Shown one piece after another: positions 54,170 through 62,307 of a DNA stretch of 64,000 bases. The notes under the pieces were generated by a model that was not told where the DNA came from, searched no databases, and saw only the letters and a program-made list of their open reading frames with translations. Origin of the DNA: CBDCBA01 sp965214125 (GTDB lineage Bacteria > Planctomycetota > Phycisphaerae > Tepidisphaerales > Tepidisphaeraceae); assembly GCA_965214125.1 (NCBI GenBank), contig CBDCBA010000024.1, forward strand, positions 558,001 to 622,000, given 5' to 3'. The stretch's first letter is position 1. Every line of letters starts with the position of its first letter. A program made the translations under genes and the position numbers.

Positions 54170-55402
54170 ATGCCCTTCGTCAACGAGAACTACCTCAAGC
54201 TCCAAGCCGGCTACCTGTTCCCGGAGATCGCGCGCCGCGTGGCGGCGTACGGGGAGGCGCACCCGCAGGCCGAGCTCATCAAGCTGGGCATCGGCGACGT
54301 GACCGAGCCGCTGGCGCCCGCCGTCGCCGAGGCGATGCACGGGGCGGTCGACGAGATGACGACGAGCGGCGGGTTCCACGGGTACGGGCCCAGCGAGGGG
54401 TACGACTTTCTCCGCGAGGCCATCGTCGAGAACGATTACCGCGCGCGCGGCTGCGACATCGCGGCCGACGAGGTGTTTGTCAGCGACGGCAGCAAGTGCG
54501 ACTCGGGTAACCTGCTGGACATCCTCGGGCCCGGCAACACGATCGCCGTGGCAGACCCGGTCTACCCGGTCTACGTCGATAGCAACGTGATGCACGGCCA
54601 CACGGGCAAGGCTGGCAACGGCGGGCGGTACGAGGGGCTGGTCTACCTTGAGGCGACCGAGGCCAACGGCTTCGCGCCCGATCTGCCCGACCGGCCGGTC
54701 GATGTGATTTACCTGTGCTTTCCCAACAACCCGACGGGCGCCGTCGCCTCACGTGAGACGCTCCGGCAGTGGGTTGACTTCGCGCGCGAGCACTCGGCCG
54801 TCATCTTCTTCGACGCAGCGTACGAGGCGTTCATCACCGACCCGGACATCCCGCACAGCATCTACGAGATTGACGGCGCGTGTGAGTGTGCGATCGAACT
54901 GCGCAGCTTCAGCAAGACGGCCGGCTTCACGGGGACGCGCTGCGCGTTCACCGTGGTACCCAGGAGCCTGAATGGTCGGACAAAAGCGGGTGAGCCGATC
55001 GCGCTGCACAAGCTGTGGAGCCGGCGACAGAGCACGAAGTTCAACGGCGTCGGCTACGTCGTGCAGCGCGGCGCCGCGGCGGCGTACGGCGAGACAGGCA
55101 AGCGGCAGGTTTGCGCCCTCGTCGACGGCTACATGCAGAACGCGGCGATGCTCAAGGAGTCGCTCGGCAGGATCGGGCTCAACGTCTTCGGCGGCGACAA
55201 CGCGCCCTACGCCTGGGTGCAGTGCCCGAGCGGCGTGAGTTCCTGGCAGATGTTCGACCGTTTGCTCGAACGCGCCAACGTCGTCTGCACGCCGGGCGTG
55301 GGCTTTGGCAAGTGCGGCGAGGGGTACTTCCGGCTCAGCGCCTTCAACAGCCGGGCGAACGTGGAGGCGGCGATGGAGCGCGTGACGAAGGCGCTGGGTT
55401 AA
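54170..55402 (+). CDS. dapL: LL-diaminopimelate aminotransferase
   Basis: A 410-residue PLP enzyme of fold type I. Family features are KLGIGDVTEPLAPAV near 38-52, FHGYGPSEGYDFLREAI, VFVSDGSKCDSGN, FPNNPTGAV and SFSKTAGFTGTR, with the PLP-binding Lys at about 249. The specific strings match DapL, which turns tetrahydrodipicolinate into LL-diaminopimelate in one step for lysine and peptidoglycan synthesis, as in chlamydiae, cyanobacteria and planctomycetes. It is convergent with the acetyltransferase gene, overlapping by 4 bp. Confidence 0.95.
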   Translation: MPFVNENYLKLQAGYLFPEIARRVAAYGEAHPQAELIKLGIGDVTEPLAPAVAEAMHGAVDEMTTSGGFHGYGPSEGYDFLREAIVENDYRARGCDIAADEVFVSDGSKCDSGNLLDILGPGNTIAVADPVYPVYVDSNVMHGHTGKAGNGGRYEGLVYLEATEANGFAPDLPDRPVDVIYLCFPNNPTGAVASRETLRQWVDFAREHSAVIFFDAAYEAFITDPDIPHSIYEIDGACECAIELRSFSKTAGFTGTRCAFTVVPRSLNGRTKAGEPIALHKLWSRRQSTKFNGVGYVVQRGAAAAYGETGKRQVCALVDGYMQNAAMLKESLGRIGLNVFGGDNAPYAWVQCPSGVSSWQMFDRLLERANVVCTPGVGFGKCGEGYFRLSAFNSRANVEAAMERVTKALG

Positions 55403-55962
55403 GCGTTGTCGATCCAGAAGGTGGCGACGTTCTTGCCGGTGCGCGGGCTGACGGTCATCTGCCGGAAGACGCCGCCGTTGGCTTCGATGACGCGGCGGCT
55501 GCGCCTGTTATCGGCGTTGCAAGTGACGAGCACCCGCCCAACGCCGAGGCCGCGCAGCTCGACGAGGGCCAGTCGCAGGATGGCCCGGCCGTGGCCGAGG
55601 CCGCGGTGGGGTCGGGCGACGAAGTAGCCGACGTGGCCGCCCTCGACTTCGAGGTCGGCGTTGAGCCCGTGGCGGATGCGGGCTTCGCCGACGAGGGCGC
55701 CGCGGACGTCGAGCAGCCAGCGGGTGCTTTGCGGCACGTAGTTCTCCGGAAGGTTGCGGCCGGCCTCGAAGTCGACCATCGCTTGGAGGTAAGCGTCCGG
55801 GTTGCGGCGCATCGGCTCGACGTTCAGGAGGTTGTAGCCGTCGCCGCTCTCGCCCGCCTGCTGCGCGAGTTCGATCATATCGGCGTAGGCCGGCAGCAGC
55901 GTTCTTGTTGGCCGGACGAGGCGTTGGCCGGTGGCGTGTTGGCGGGCGTTCGCGGTCGGCAC
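55399..55962 (-). CDS. GNAT-family N-acetyltransferase
   Basis: A 187-residue protein from a GTG at 55962; the open frame upstream is the shadow of the next gene. The acetyl-CoA site is visible in YFVARPHRGLGHGRAILRLA (R-x-x-G-x-G), followed by VLVTCNADNRRSRRVIEANG, the usual final part of the GNAT fold. The substrate is unknown. It lies 25 bp after the upstream membrane protein gene and may share its transcript. Confidence 0.85.
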   Translation of the reverse strand: MPTANARQHATGQRLVRPTRTLLPAYADMIELAQQAGESGDGYNLLNVEPMRRNPDAYLQAMVDFEAGRNLPENYVPQSTRWLLDVRGALVGEARIRHGLNADLEVEGGHVGYFVARPHRGLGHGRAILRLALVELRGLGVGRVLVTCNADNRRSRRVIEANGGVFRQMTVSPRTGKNVATFWIDNA

Positions 55963-55987
55963 GGCGGGAATGGTACGAGGGGCGGTT

Positions 55988-56758
55988 TCAGTCGCCGCAG
56001 CCTCCGCACCCGCCGCAGCCCGAGTCGCCGTCGGATTCGCCGTCGCTGCCGAAGAAGTCGACGAACAGCCCGCCGCCAGTTGCGCCGCCGGTTGCGTCGC
56101 CGCTTCGCCTGCGGTTGTGGCGGCGGATGAGGCCGCGGATGACAAAGGCGACCAGCACGATCGCCACGAAGATGTAACACGCCCACGGATGGCCGTCATC
56201 GTCGCCCGCGAGTGCGAGCGAACCGAGCGCGAGCGCGACCAGCACCGCCGCAGCCGCGGTGCGCTTCGCGGCCGCGCGCGGCACGAGCCAGAAGCGATCC
56301 GTATCCACGCGCCGCCAGCCGCGGCGGCCGAAGCGTTCGCTCGCGTCGGGCCAGAGGTCGCGCGGCGGCGCGTGGCCGAACCAGCGGGCGTAGCTGTCGC
56401 GCGTGCGGGCGTACCAGTCGTCGAACTTGCCGGCCTCGCTCGCGCCGCCTTTGGTCGGGCCGTGGTGCAGGTCGGCTTGCAGGACCTCGCCACAGAAGGT
56501 GTGCCAGTAGTCGCGCGTGTAGCACAGGTGCAGGTGCCACGCCTGATCGACCTCGTCGCTGGGGGTAACGCGGTGGCCGGCGCGCATCGCCAGGAAGGCG
56601 AAGCGGCGGTACTCCTCGACCACGCGCCGGGCGAAATCCAGCGGCCAGTCGTTGTCGCGCGCGAGGCGGCGCGTGAACGAGAAGCTGGCGGCGGGATCGT
56701 CCGGGCTCCACGCGCGCAGGCGGTGCCACAGCGGGTCGGCGTCGGCGGGCACGGGCAT
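55988..56758 (-). CDS. Membrane-anchored protein with Gly/Cys-rich tail
   Basis: A 256-residue protein from the ATG at 56758. The N-terminal region has a VTPSDEVDQAWHLHLCYTRD block, the core of a domain found in glycine-rich and TIGR04222-type proteins. Two hydrophobic helices follow (about 172-188 and 195-212). The end is an acidic Gly/Ser run closing in GCGGCGGCGD, where Cys recur every third residue. Such tails occur in planctomycete and myxobacterial membrane proteins of unknown role. It might bind metal through the terminal cysteines. Confidence 0.7.
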   Translation of the reverse strand: MPVPADADPLWHRLRAWSPDDPAASFSFTRRLARDNDWPLDFARRVVEEYRRFAFLAMRAGHRVTPSDEVDQAWHLHLCYTRDYWHTFCGEVLQADLHHGPTKGGASEAGKFDDWYARTRDSYARWFGHAPPRDLWPDASERFGRRGWRRVDTDRFWLVPRAAAKRTAAAAVLVALALGSLALAGDDDGHPWACYIFVAIVLVAFVIRGLIRRHNRRRSGDATGGATGGGLFVDFFGSDGESDGDSGCGGCGGCGD

Positions 56759-56776
56759 GCGCCCCAAGATACCCGC

Positions 56777-57562
56777 TCAGGCATTGTGCTTGTGCAACGA
56801 CTCGTCCACCTCGTGCTCGGCGGCGACCGGGCTCAGCGGCTCTTTGATGTTGGGCGCGTCGAACGTGTGCGGCACCGTGCCCGCCACGGGCGCGGCGTAC
56901 CGGACGGCGTTGGCGAGCAGGCGGCGGATGTCGGGGTTGAAGTAGATCGGGAACGTCTCGTGCCCCGGCCGCAGGTAGACCACGCGCCCCGCGCCGCGCT
57001 TCCACGTGCAGCCGCTGCGGAAGACCTCGCCCCCCTCGAACCAACTGACGAAGACGAGTTCGTCGGGCGTGGGGATGTCGAACGGCTCGCCGTACATCTC
57101 GGTGTGGGGGAGCTCGATGTAGTCCCCCGTCATGCCTGCCGTCAGCGGGTGGCCGGGGTTGACGCACCAGAGGCGTTCTTTCTCGGCGGCCTCGCGCCAC
57201 TTCAGGCCGCAGCCGGTGCCCATGAGGCGCTTGAACGGCTTGGAGAAGTGGCCGCTGTGGAGCACGATCAGGCCCATGCCGCCCAGCACGCGGTCGGCGA
57301 CCTTCTTCGCGGTGTCGTCGCTCACGTCGCCGTGGGCCATGTGGCCCCACCAGGTCATCACGTCGGTCGACTCGAGCACCTCATCGGTCAGGCCGTGCTG
57401 ATCGTCGTCGAGCAGCGCGGTGCGGACGTTGACGGAGTCGCCGAGGTGTTCCTCGATGGCCGACTTCATCACGGTGTGCATGCCATCGGGGTAGACCTGC
57501 TGGACGGTCTGGTTGGTCTTCTCGTGGCGATGCTCGTGCCAGACGGTGACGTTAAGGGGCAT
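56777..57562 (-). CDS. ThuA domain protein (trehalose utilisation-like)
   Basis: A 261-residue protein with the class I glutamine amidotransferase-like fold of the ThuA family. It begins LNVTVWHEHRHEK, then has STDVMTWWGHMAHGDVSD, GMGLIVLHSGHFSKPFKRLM, IELPHTEMYGEPFDIP and VVYLRPGHETFPIYFNPDI. ThuA proteins take part in disaccharide breakdown and are abundant in planctomycetes, where many act in sugar or polysaccharide use. No sugar cluster surrounds it. The protein is probably cytosolic and full length. Confidence 0.9.
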   Translation of the reverse strand: MPLNVTVWHEHRHEKTNQTVQQVYPDGMHTVMKSAIEEHLGDSVNVRTALLDDDQHGLTDEVLESTDVMTWWGHMAHGDVSDDTAKKVADRVLGGMGLIVLHSGHFSKPFKRLMGTGCGLKWREAAEKERLWCVNPGHPLTAGMTGDYIELPHTEMYGEPFDIPTPDELVFVSWFEGGEVFRSGCTWKRGAGRVVYLRPGHETFPIYFNPDIRRLLANAVRYAAPVAGTVPHTFDAPNIKEPLSPVAAEHEVDESLHKHNA

Positions 57563-57592
57563 GGCGAAGTGTAGACGCGGACACCACGCAAC

Positions 57593-57616
57593 AGCCCACG
57601 GCCAGGGCCGTGGGCT
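57593..57616. terminator. Hairpin terminator after the second PEP-CTERM gene
   Basis: AGCCCACGGC, loop CAGG, GCCGTGGGCT: perfect 10-bp arms. It lies 25 bp after the stop of the minus-strand PEP-CTERM gene and before the ThuA gene. Confidence 0.65.
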
Positions 57617-57640
57617 TTGGTGGGATCGGCCGAACGGTCG

Positions 57641-58489
57641 CTACCGCCGGCAGCGCAGTGCGAGCAGGCCGCCGGCGCCGAGGAGCGCGAGGCTTGTCGG
57701 CTCGGGCACGGCGGGGAAGCCGGCGATTTGGTAGACAAAGCCGTCGCGGCTGCTGACCCACGCCTCGCCGCGCACGCTATCGAAGGCGATACCGGTGGGT
57801 TCCAGGTCCTGGCCCTGACCGCTCGGCATCGGCAGGCCAAAGTCCTGCACGTAGACGCCGCTCGTGGTCAACACGCGGGTGAGCTCCTGCACGTCGGTGA
57901 CGAGCTGCAGGTTGCCGTCGCCGTCGATGTCGAGGTCGCCGTAGAAAATCTGGAATGTCGGTGAGCCAGTCGGTTGCACTGGGAAGTTGTTCAGTTGCGT
58001 GCCGTCGCTCGGGTCGAAGACGCGGACGAGGTCGTTGTTCCAATCGAGCGAGTAGATCAGCCCGTCGGCCGGGTTGTAGCTGGCGCCAACCGTCTCGTCG
58101 TTGCCGATGCCGAGGCTGGCGATGACGGTGCCGTCGCCGGCGTCGAGGGCGTAGACCGTGTCGGGGTTGTCGTCGCCGTTGCTCGCCAGCAGACTGCCGG
58201 CGGGCACGCTGGTGCCGTTGAGGCTGAATGCGACGTCGACAAAGTCGAGGTCGAAGTCGTTGGAGTTGTTGCCCGGCCGCGGGATGGTGCGCAGCGGGTT
58301 GCCGCTGCGATCGAAGACCTGGATCAGCGGGTCAAAGTCGTCATTGACGAAGACCTCGTCGTTGCCGTACGCGACGCCGACGGGCTGGTTGCCGTCGGGG
58401 TCGAAGCTGCTGAGGATCTGCGCGCCCAGCGGCGCGGTGGCAAGGCCGCACGCGAGCGCGGCGGCGGGAAGGATCGATGGTGAGTGCAT
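57641..58489 (-). CDS. Secreted PEP-CTERM protein with beta-propeller-like repeats
   Basis: A 282-residue protein from the ATG at 58489. The signal peptide ends ATAPLGAQ. The body has NHL/SMP-30-like blade patterns (QPVGVAYGNDEVFVNDDFDP, VYALDAGDGTVIASLGIGND, LIYSLDWNNDLVRVFDPSDG, GIAFDSVRGEAWVSSRDG), consistent with a six-bladed propeller. The C-terminus is VPEPTSLALLGAGGLLALRCRR, a PEP-CTERM tail in which one tail residue is Cys. It is probably displayed at the surface after exosortase processing. Confidence 0.84.
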   Translation of the reverse strand: MHSPSILPAAALACGLATAPLGAQILSSFDPDGNQPVGVAYGNDEVFVNDDFDPLIQVFDRSGNPLRTIPRPGNNSNDFDLDFVDVAFSLNGTSVPAGSLLASNGDDNPDTVYALDAGDGTVIASLGIGNDETVGASYNPADGLIYSLDWNNDLVRVFDPSDGTQLNNFPVQPTGSPTFQIFYGDLDIDGDGNLQLVTDVQELTRVLTTSGVYVQDFGLPMPSGQGQDLEPTGIAFDSVRGEAWVSSRDGFVYQIAGFPAVPEPTSLALLGAGGLLALRCRR

Positions 58490-58620
58490 GCGTTCTCCGA
58501 GATAGAGCGGCCGGGCGCGACCACGCCGGTTCGCCCTGGCGAACCTACATGCGTCAACCCTCCGTGGTGGGGCCAACGTCCCGGTGGCCGCTGGAACTAT
58601 CGCACGTTCCCGCAACGGTT

Positions 58621-59952
58621 TCAAGGCGCGATCAGCCCGGCCAGGTCGTCGAAGTAATCGGGGTACGTCTTGCTCACGCAACCCGGCTCCGCGATCTCCA
58701 CCCCCCGTCGCCGTGTGGCGGCCAAGGCAAAGCTCATCGCCATGCGGTGGTCGTCATAGGTGGCGATCGTCGCCTTCTTCACCCGCGCGGGCGGCAGGAT
58801 CGTGATCGCCAGATCGCTTTGCGACTCGGTCACGCGCACCTCGCAGCCAAGCTTGGTCAGTTCCGTTTCGAGGGCGGCGACGCGGTCGGTCTCCTTCACG
58901 CGCAGGGTCGCCAGACCGCGGATCGTCGTCTCGCCGGCGGCGAAGCAGGCGACGACCGCCAGCGTTTGGGCGCAGTCGGGCATGTCCGACAGATCCACGT
59001 TGATGCCGTCGAGTTGGTCCGGGCCGACGACAGTCGTGCTGGTGCCGGTCTGGATGACGTGGCAGTTCATGCGCTTGAGCACGTCGGCGAAGGCGGCGTC
59101 GCCTTGCAGGCTGTCGGCGCCGAGGCCCTCGACGGTCACGCGGCTGCCGGGGTGAATGGCGGCCAGGCCGAGGAAATAGCTGGCGGCGCTGGCGTCGGGC
59201 TCGACGTGGTAGTCCGTCCCGGCGTACCGGCCGCGCGGGACGACGATCGCCTGCGGCTCGCGCGCGTCCTCGTCGTCGATCTCCACCTCCGGCGTGACGC
59301 CGAACAGGTCCATCAGGCGCATCGTCATCTTCACGTACGGCCAGCTCGTTTGCCGGCCGTCGAGGCCGAGCGTGGTCTCGCGGCGCGTGTAGGGGGCGAC
59401 CATCAAAACGGCCGACAGGAACTGGCTCGACAGCGTTTGGCCCGCGGGGTAGGCGATCTCGCCACCGGTCAGGCCGTTCGCGTCGATGGAGATGGGCGGG
59501 TAGCCGTCGCGGTCGCCGAAGGAGACGTGGCCGCCGAGGCCGTTCAGGAGCGAGGCGAGCGGCCCGATCGGCCGCTCGCGCATCCGCGCGACTCCATCAA
59601 GCGTGAATGTCGCGTCGCCCGCGGCGGCGAGGAGCGCTGACAGGAAGCGGATCGTCGTGCCGCTGTTTCCGCAGAAGACGGTCGCGTCGCGTGTCGCGAA
59701 GTCGTGGCTGGCGGGGGCATTCGTGGTGACGACGCGGGCCGCCTCGTCGACAGTCATCTCCAGGCCCAGCGCGCCCAGCGCGTGGAGCATGTGCTTGGTG
59801 TCGTCGGCGAAGAGGACGTTTTCCAGCCGGCACGGCCCGTTCGCGAGGGCGGCCAGGACCAGCGCGCGGTTCGTCAGCGACTTGCTCCCCGGCGGCGCGA
59901 CCGTTGCATCGATGGAGCGGGCCAGCGGTTCGCACGTCCATGCGTCGGGCAT
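58621..59952 (-). CDS. aroA: 3-phosphoshikimate 1-carboxyvinyltransferase (EPSP synthase)
   Basis: A 443-residue enzyme of the shikimate pathway that transfers enolpyruvate from PEP to shikimate 3-phosphate. The first block is PGSKSLTNRALVLAALA (substrate Lys24, Ser25 and Arg29). Then come FCGNSGTTIRFLSALLA, the PEP-site loop, RERPIGPL, SSQFLSAVLM, MPDCAQTLAVVACFA, LRVKETDRVAA and YDDHRMAMSFALAA. All are complete. The start is the ATG at 59952; the longer open frame upstream reads a REP element as protein. It stands alone. Confidence 0.95.
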   Translation of the reverse strand: MPDAWTCEPLARSIDATVAPPGSKSLTNRALVLAALANGPCRLENVLFADDTKHMLHALGALGLEMTVDEAARVVTTNAPASHDFATRDATVFCGNSGTTIRFLSALLAAAGDATFTLDGVARMRERPIGPLASLLNGLGGHVSFGDRDGYPPISIDANGLTGGEIAYPAGQTLSSQFLSAVLMVAPYTRRETTLGLDGRQTSWPYVKMTMRLMDLFGVTPEVEIDDEDAREPQAIVVPRGRYAGTDYHVEPDASAASYFLGLAAIHPGSRVTVEGLGADSLQGDAAFADVLKRMNCHVIQTGTSTTVVGPDQLDGINVDLSDMPDCAQTLAVVACFAAGETTIRGLATLRVKETDRVAALETELTKLGCEVRVTESQSDLAITILPPARVKKATIATYDDHRMAMSFALAATRRRGVEIAEPGCVSKTYPDYFDDLAGLIAP

Positions 59953-59975
59953 GCGCAGAGCGTATGACTTTGCGC

Positions 59976-60082
59976 GTAGCAGAGGCCTCCGGCCTCTGCC
60001 CGAACTTTGGACGACGCATAGGAAACAAGTGAGCGTCAGGCAACGCACTCGGCTTGCAAGCTCGGGCAGAGGCCACCGCTAC
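59976..60082. repeat. REP doublet, CAGAGGCC family, with unequal right unit
   Basis: The left unit is GTAG plus the full hairpin CAGAGGCC, TCC, GGCCTCTG. The right unit is shortened: GGGCAGAGGCC then ACCGCTAC, so its own hairpin is lost but the outer CTAC end is kept. The spacer is about 60 bp. It lies in the divergent gap between aroA and the NDH-2 gene. Confidence 0.8.
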
Positions 60083-60141
60083 GGCAGCAACGCAAATCAT
60101 CCGTTCGGACGAGCCTGGCGTCGCTCTACAGTCGCGCGCGC

Positions 60142-61470
60142 ATGCCCATCACGACCTCGCTCGACACCAATCCCACCGGCATCACCCGCATCCTCGTGCT
60201 CGGCGGCGGGTTCGGCGGGGCGTACTGCGTGCAGCACCTGGAAAAGCTCCTCGCGCGCCGGCCGAACCTGCGCGAGCGGGTGGAGGTCGTGCTGATCGAT
60301 CGCAACAACTACTTCGCGTTTAGTCCCCTGCTGACCGAGGCCGGCACGGGCAGTTTGCAGCCGAGCCACGCCGTCGTCGGCCTGCGTCGGTTCTGCCGCG
60401 ACGCCCGCTTCGTCATGGCCGAGGTGAAGGACCTCGACCTCAAGGCCAAGCGCGTCAGCTATCAGGTGCAGGGCGAGGCCAATCCGTGCGAGGCGGCGTA
60501 CGACCACCTCGTGCTGAGCATGGGCACCGTCACGCTCAAGCCGCCGGTGCCGGGGCTAAAGGAGCACGGCTACGAGATGAAGTCGCTCGTCGACGCCATC
60601 ACGCTGCGCGACCGCGTGGTGCAACTGCTCGAGCACGCGAACGCGATCGACGACCCGGACCTGCGCCGCGAACTGCTGACCGTGACCATCGTCGGCGGCA
60701 GCTTCACCGGCGTGGAGGTGGCCGGCGAGCTGCACCAGTACATGCGCGACGCCGCCCGCCAGTACCCGCGGCTCAGGACCGACGACATCAACGTCGTCAT
60801 CCTCAACCGCGGCGACCAACTGCTCAAAGCGCTCGATCCCAAGCTCGGCGAGTACACGCTGCGTCACCTGCGCGAGCGCGGCCTCACGGTCCGGCTCAAC
60901 ACGGAGGCGAAGACGATCCACCCGAACACCGTCGAGCTGACCGACGGCACGCACCTGCCGGCGCGCACGGTCGTGTGGTGCGCGGGCATCACGCCCAACC
61001 CGAGCGTGAAGTTCTTCGACGTGCCGACGGACGAGCGCGGCTACATCCTGTGCGAGCGCGACTTGCGCGTGAAGGGATACGCCGACGCCTGGGGCATCGG
61101 CGACGCCGCCGTTAATCCGACGGCCAAGGGCGACGCGTACCCGGCCACGGCGCAGGCGGCCATCCAACAGGCGAAGATCTGCGCCCGCAACATCCTTCGC
61201 GTGCTCGAGGGCGAGCCGACGGAGGAGGCCAACTTCGGCGACAAGGGCCAGCTCGCCGCCTTCGGGCGCGGCGACGCGGTGGCGCAGGTCTTCGGCCAGA
61301 CCATCACCGGCTGGCCCGCGTGGTTCCTGTGGCGCAGCGTCTACCTGATGAAAATGCCGGGATTGGGGCGAAAGCTTCGCGTGGCCGCCGACTGGACGCT
61401 CGACCTCTTCACCCGCCGCGACTTCGTCGAGCTCGGCATCCACCGGGCGGCGGTGGACGACGGTTCGTAG
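60142..61470 (+). CDS. ndh: Type II NADH dehydrogenase (NDH-2)
   Basis: A 442-residue flavoprotein. It has two Rossmann sites: FAD at residues 17-30 (ILVLGGGFGGAY) and NAD(P)H at about 187-201 (VTIVGGSFTGVEVAGEL). The C-terminal FAD-contact block is YADAWGIGDAAVNP, followed by ATAQAAIQQAKICARNI. NDH-2 passes electrons from NADH to quinone at the membrane without pumping protons; the C-terminal part with WFLWRSVYLMKMPG may form the amphipathic membrane anchor. The quinone would be menaquinone if mqnC is functional. The TAG stop lies in a palindrome at 61467. Confidence 0.9.
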   Translation: MPITTSLDTNPTGITRILVLGGGFGGAYCVQHLEKLLARRPNLRERVEVVLIDRNNYFAFSPLLTEAGTGSLQPSHAVVGLRRFCRDARFVMAEVKDLDLKAKRVSYQVQGEANPCEAAYDHLVLSMGTVTLKPPVPGLKEHGYEMKSLVDAITLRDRVVQLLEHANAIDDPDLRRELLTVTIVGGSFTGVEVAGELHQYMRDAARQYPRLRTDDINVVILNRGDQLLKALDPKLGEYTLRHLRERGLTVRLNTEAKTIHPNTVELTDGTHLPARTVVWCAGITPNPSVKFFDVPTDERGYILCERDLRVKGYADAWGIGDAAVNPTAKGDAYPATAQAAIQQAKICARNILRVLEGEPTEEANFGDKGQLAAFGRGDAVAQVFGQTITGWPAWFLWRSVYLMKMPGLGRKLRVAADWTLDLFTRRDFVELGIHRAAVDDGS

Positions 61471-61494
61471 CCGCGGACGAAGGTCCGCGGCTAC
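61467..61494. repeat. Perfect palindrome giving stop codons to two converging genes
   Basis: GTAGCCGCGGAC, loop GAAG, GTCCGCGGCTAC. The TAG at 61468-61470 ends ndh on the plus strand. The CTA at 61491-61493 is the TAG that ends the endonuclease V gene on the minus strand. The hairpin is also well placed as a bidirectional terminator. It belongs to the family of 27173-27245. Confidence 0.92.
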
Positions 61495-62165
61495 GGCGCT
61501 GACTTCTTGAAGAGCGCCACCCGCCGGTCCGCCTCGCGCGTCGGCCCGGGCAGGCGGAACTTTGTTCCGCACGCGAGCACGAGCGCGACGGCCGAGGCGA
61601 GATCAATCCGGTGGCCGATGCTCACGAACAGCGGCCTGACGTTCGTCCGCGTGCGCACGACTTGGCCGATGCGCTCGCCCTTGTCGAACAGGTCGGCCGT
61701 CTCGCCGGCACGGAGACCCGGCTCGACGTGCGTGCCGATCAGCCGGCTCTTGGCGACGCCGACGCTCGGCACGTCGCGCTCGACGCCCACGTGCGTCGCC
61801 AGCCCGCACCGCCTCGGGTGCGCCAGGCCCTGGCCGTCGAAGAGGATCGCGCCGTAGTCGCGCGTCAACCCGTCGAGCGCCGCGTGAACGGCCGGCCCTT
61901 CGCGAAAGCTGAGAAACCCCGGTACATACGGCCCCCCCGCCGGCCGCCGGGCGTTCGACTCGTCGACGATTTCTGCCGCCTCGCGATCCCACACGACCGC
62001 CGTCGCGAAGGCCTCAGTTTCGTCGTAGGCGCAGTCGACGCCGGCCACGAACCGCGGCAGCGGATCGAGTGGCGCGACGACGACCTTCGCCGCCAGGTCG
62101 TCCTGCCGCTGTCGCCACGCGGCGATTGTCTCCGGCAGAACCTTGCGTCGCCGCGGGTGGGCCAT
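61491..62165 (-). CDS. nfi: Endonuclease V
   Basis: A 224-residue protein from the ATG at 62165. Family motifs are VAGVDCAYDE with the catalytic Asp44, YVPGFLSFREGP with the conserved Glu, LFDGQGLAHPRRCGLATHVG with the second catalytic Asp at about 113, and VGVAKSRLIG. The enzyme nicks DNA next to deaminated bases such as hypoxanthine; in some organisms it acts on inosine in RNA. Upstream codons in the frame read through a GC-rich leader and are not family-like. The stop is supplied by the palindrome at 61467-61494. Confidence 0.92.
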   Translation of the reverse strand: MAHPRRRKVLPETIAAWRQRQDDLAAKVVVAPLDPLPRFVAGVDCAYDETEAFATAVVWDREAAEIVDESNARRPAGGPYVPGFLSFREGPAVHAALDGLTRDYGAILFDGQGLAHPRRCGLATHVGVERDVPSVGVAKSRLIGTHVEPGLRAGETADLFDKGERIGQVVRTRTNVRPLFVSIGHRIDLASAVALVLACGTKFRLPGPTREADRRVALFKKSAP

Positions 62166-62204
62166 GGGCGGAGGGTAGCGGGCGTGGCTTTCAAGGAACC
62201 TCCC

Positions 62205-62281
62205 ATAGCCGCGACTCAACGAGTCGCGGGCTGGGCGTGGTTGCAGCAGCACCCGACCGCGACTCGTTGAGTCGCGGCTAT
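62205..62281. repeat. REP doublet, ATAG head, GACTC/GAGTC family
   Basis: Perfect 25-bp arms at 62205-62229 and 62257-62281. Each arm is ATAG plus CCGCGACTC, AAC, GAGTCGCGG. The head is ATAG instead of GTAG. It lies between the NucS-like and endonuclease V genes. Related copies are at 6570 and 35104. Confidence 0.88.
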
Positions 62282-62307
62282 CAGCTCAACCTAGGGTCGA
62301 CACGCGC

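Noticed and set aside
59953..60048. N-terminal extension of AroA
   Set aside because: The extra codons read through the REP unit at 59976; the ATG at 59952 gives a normal AroA start.
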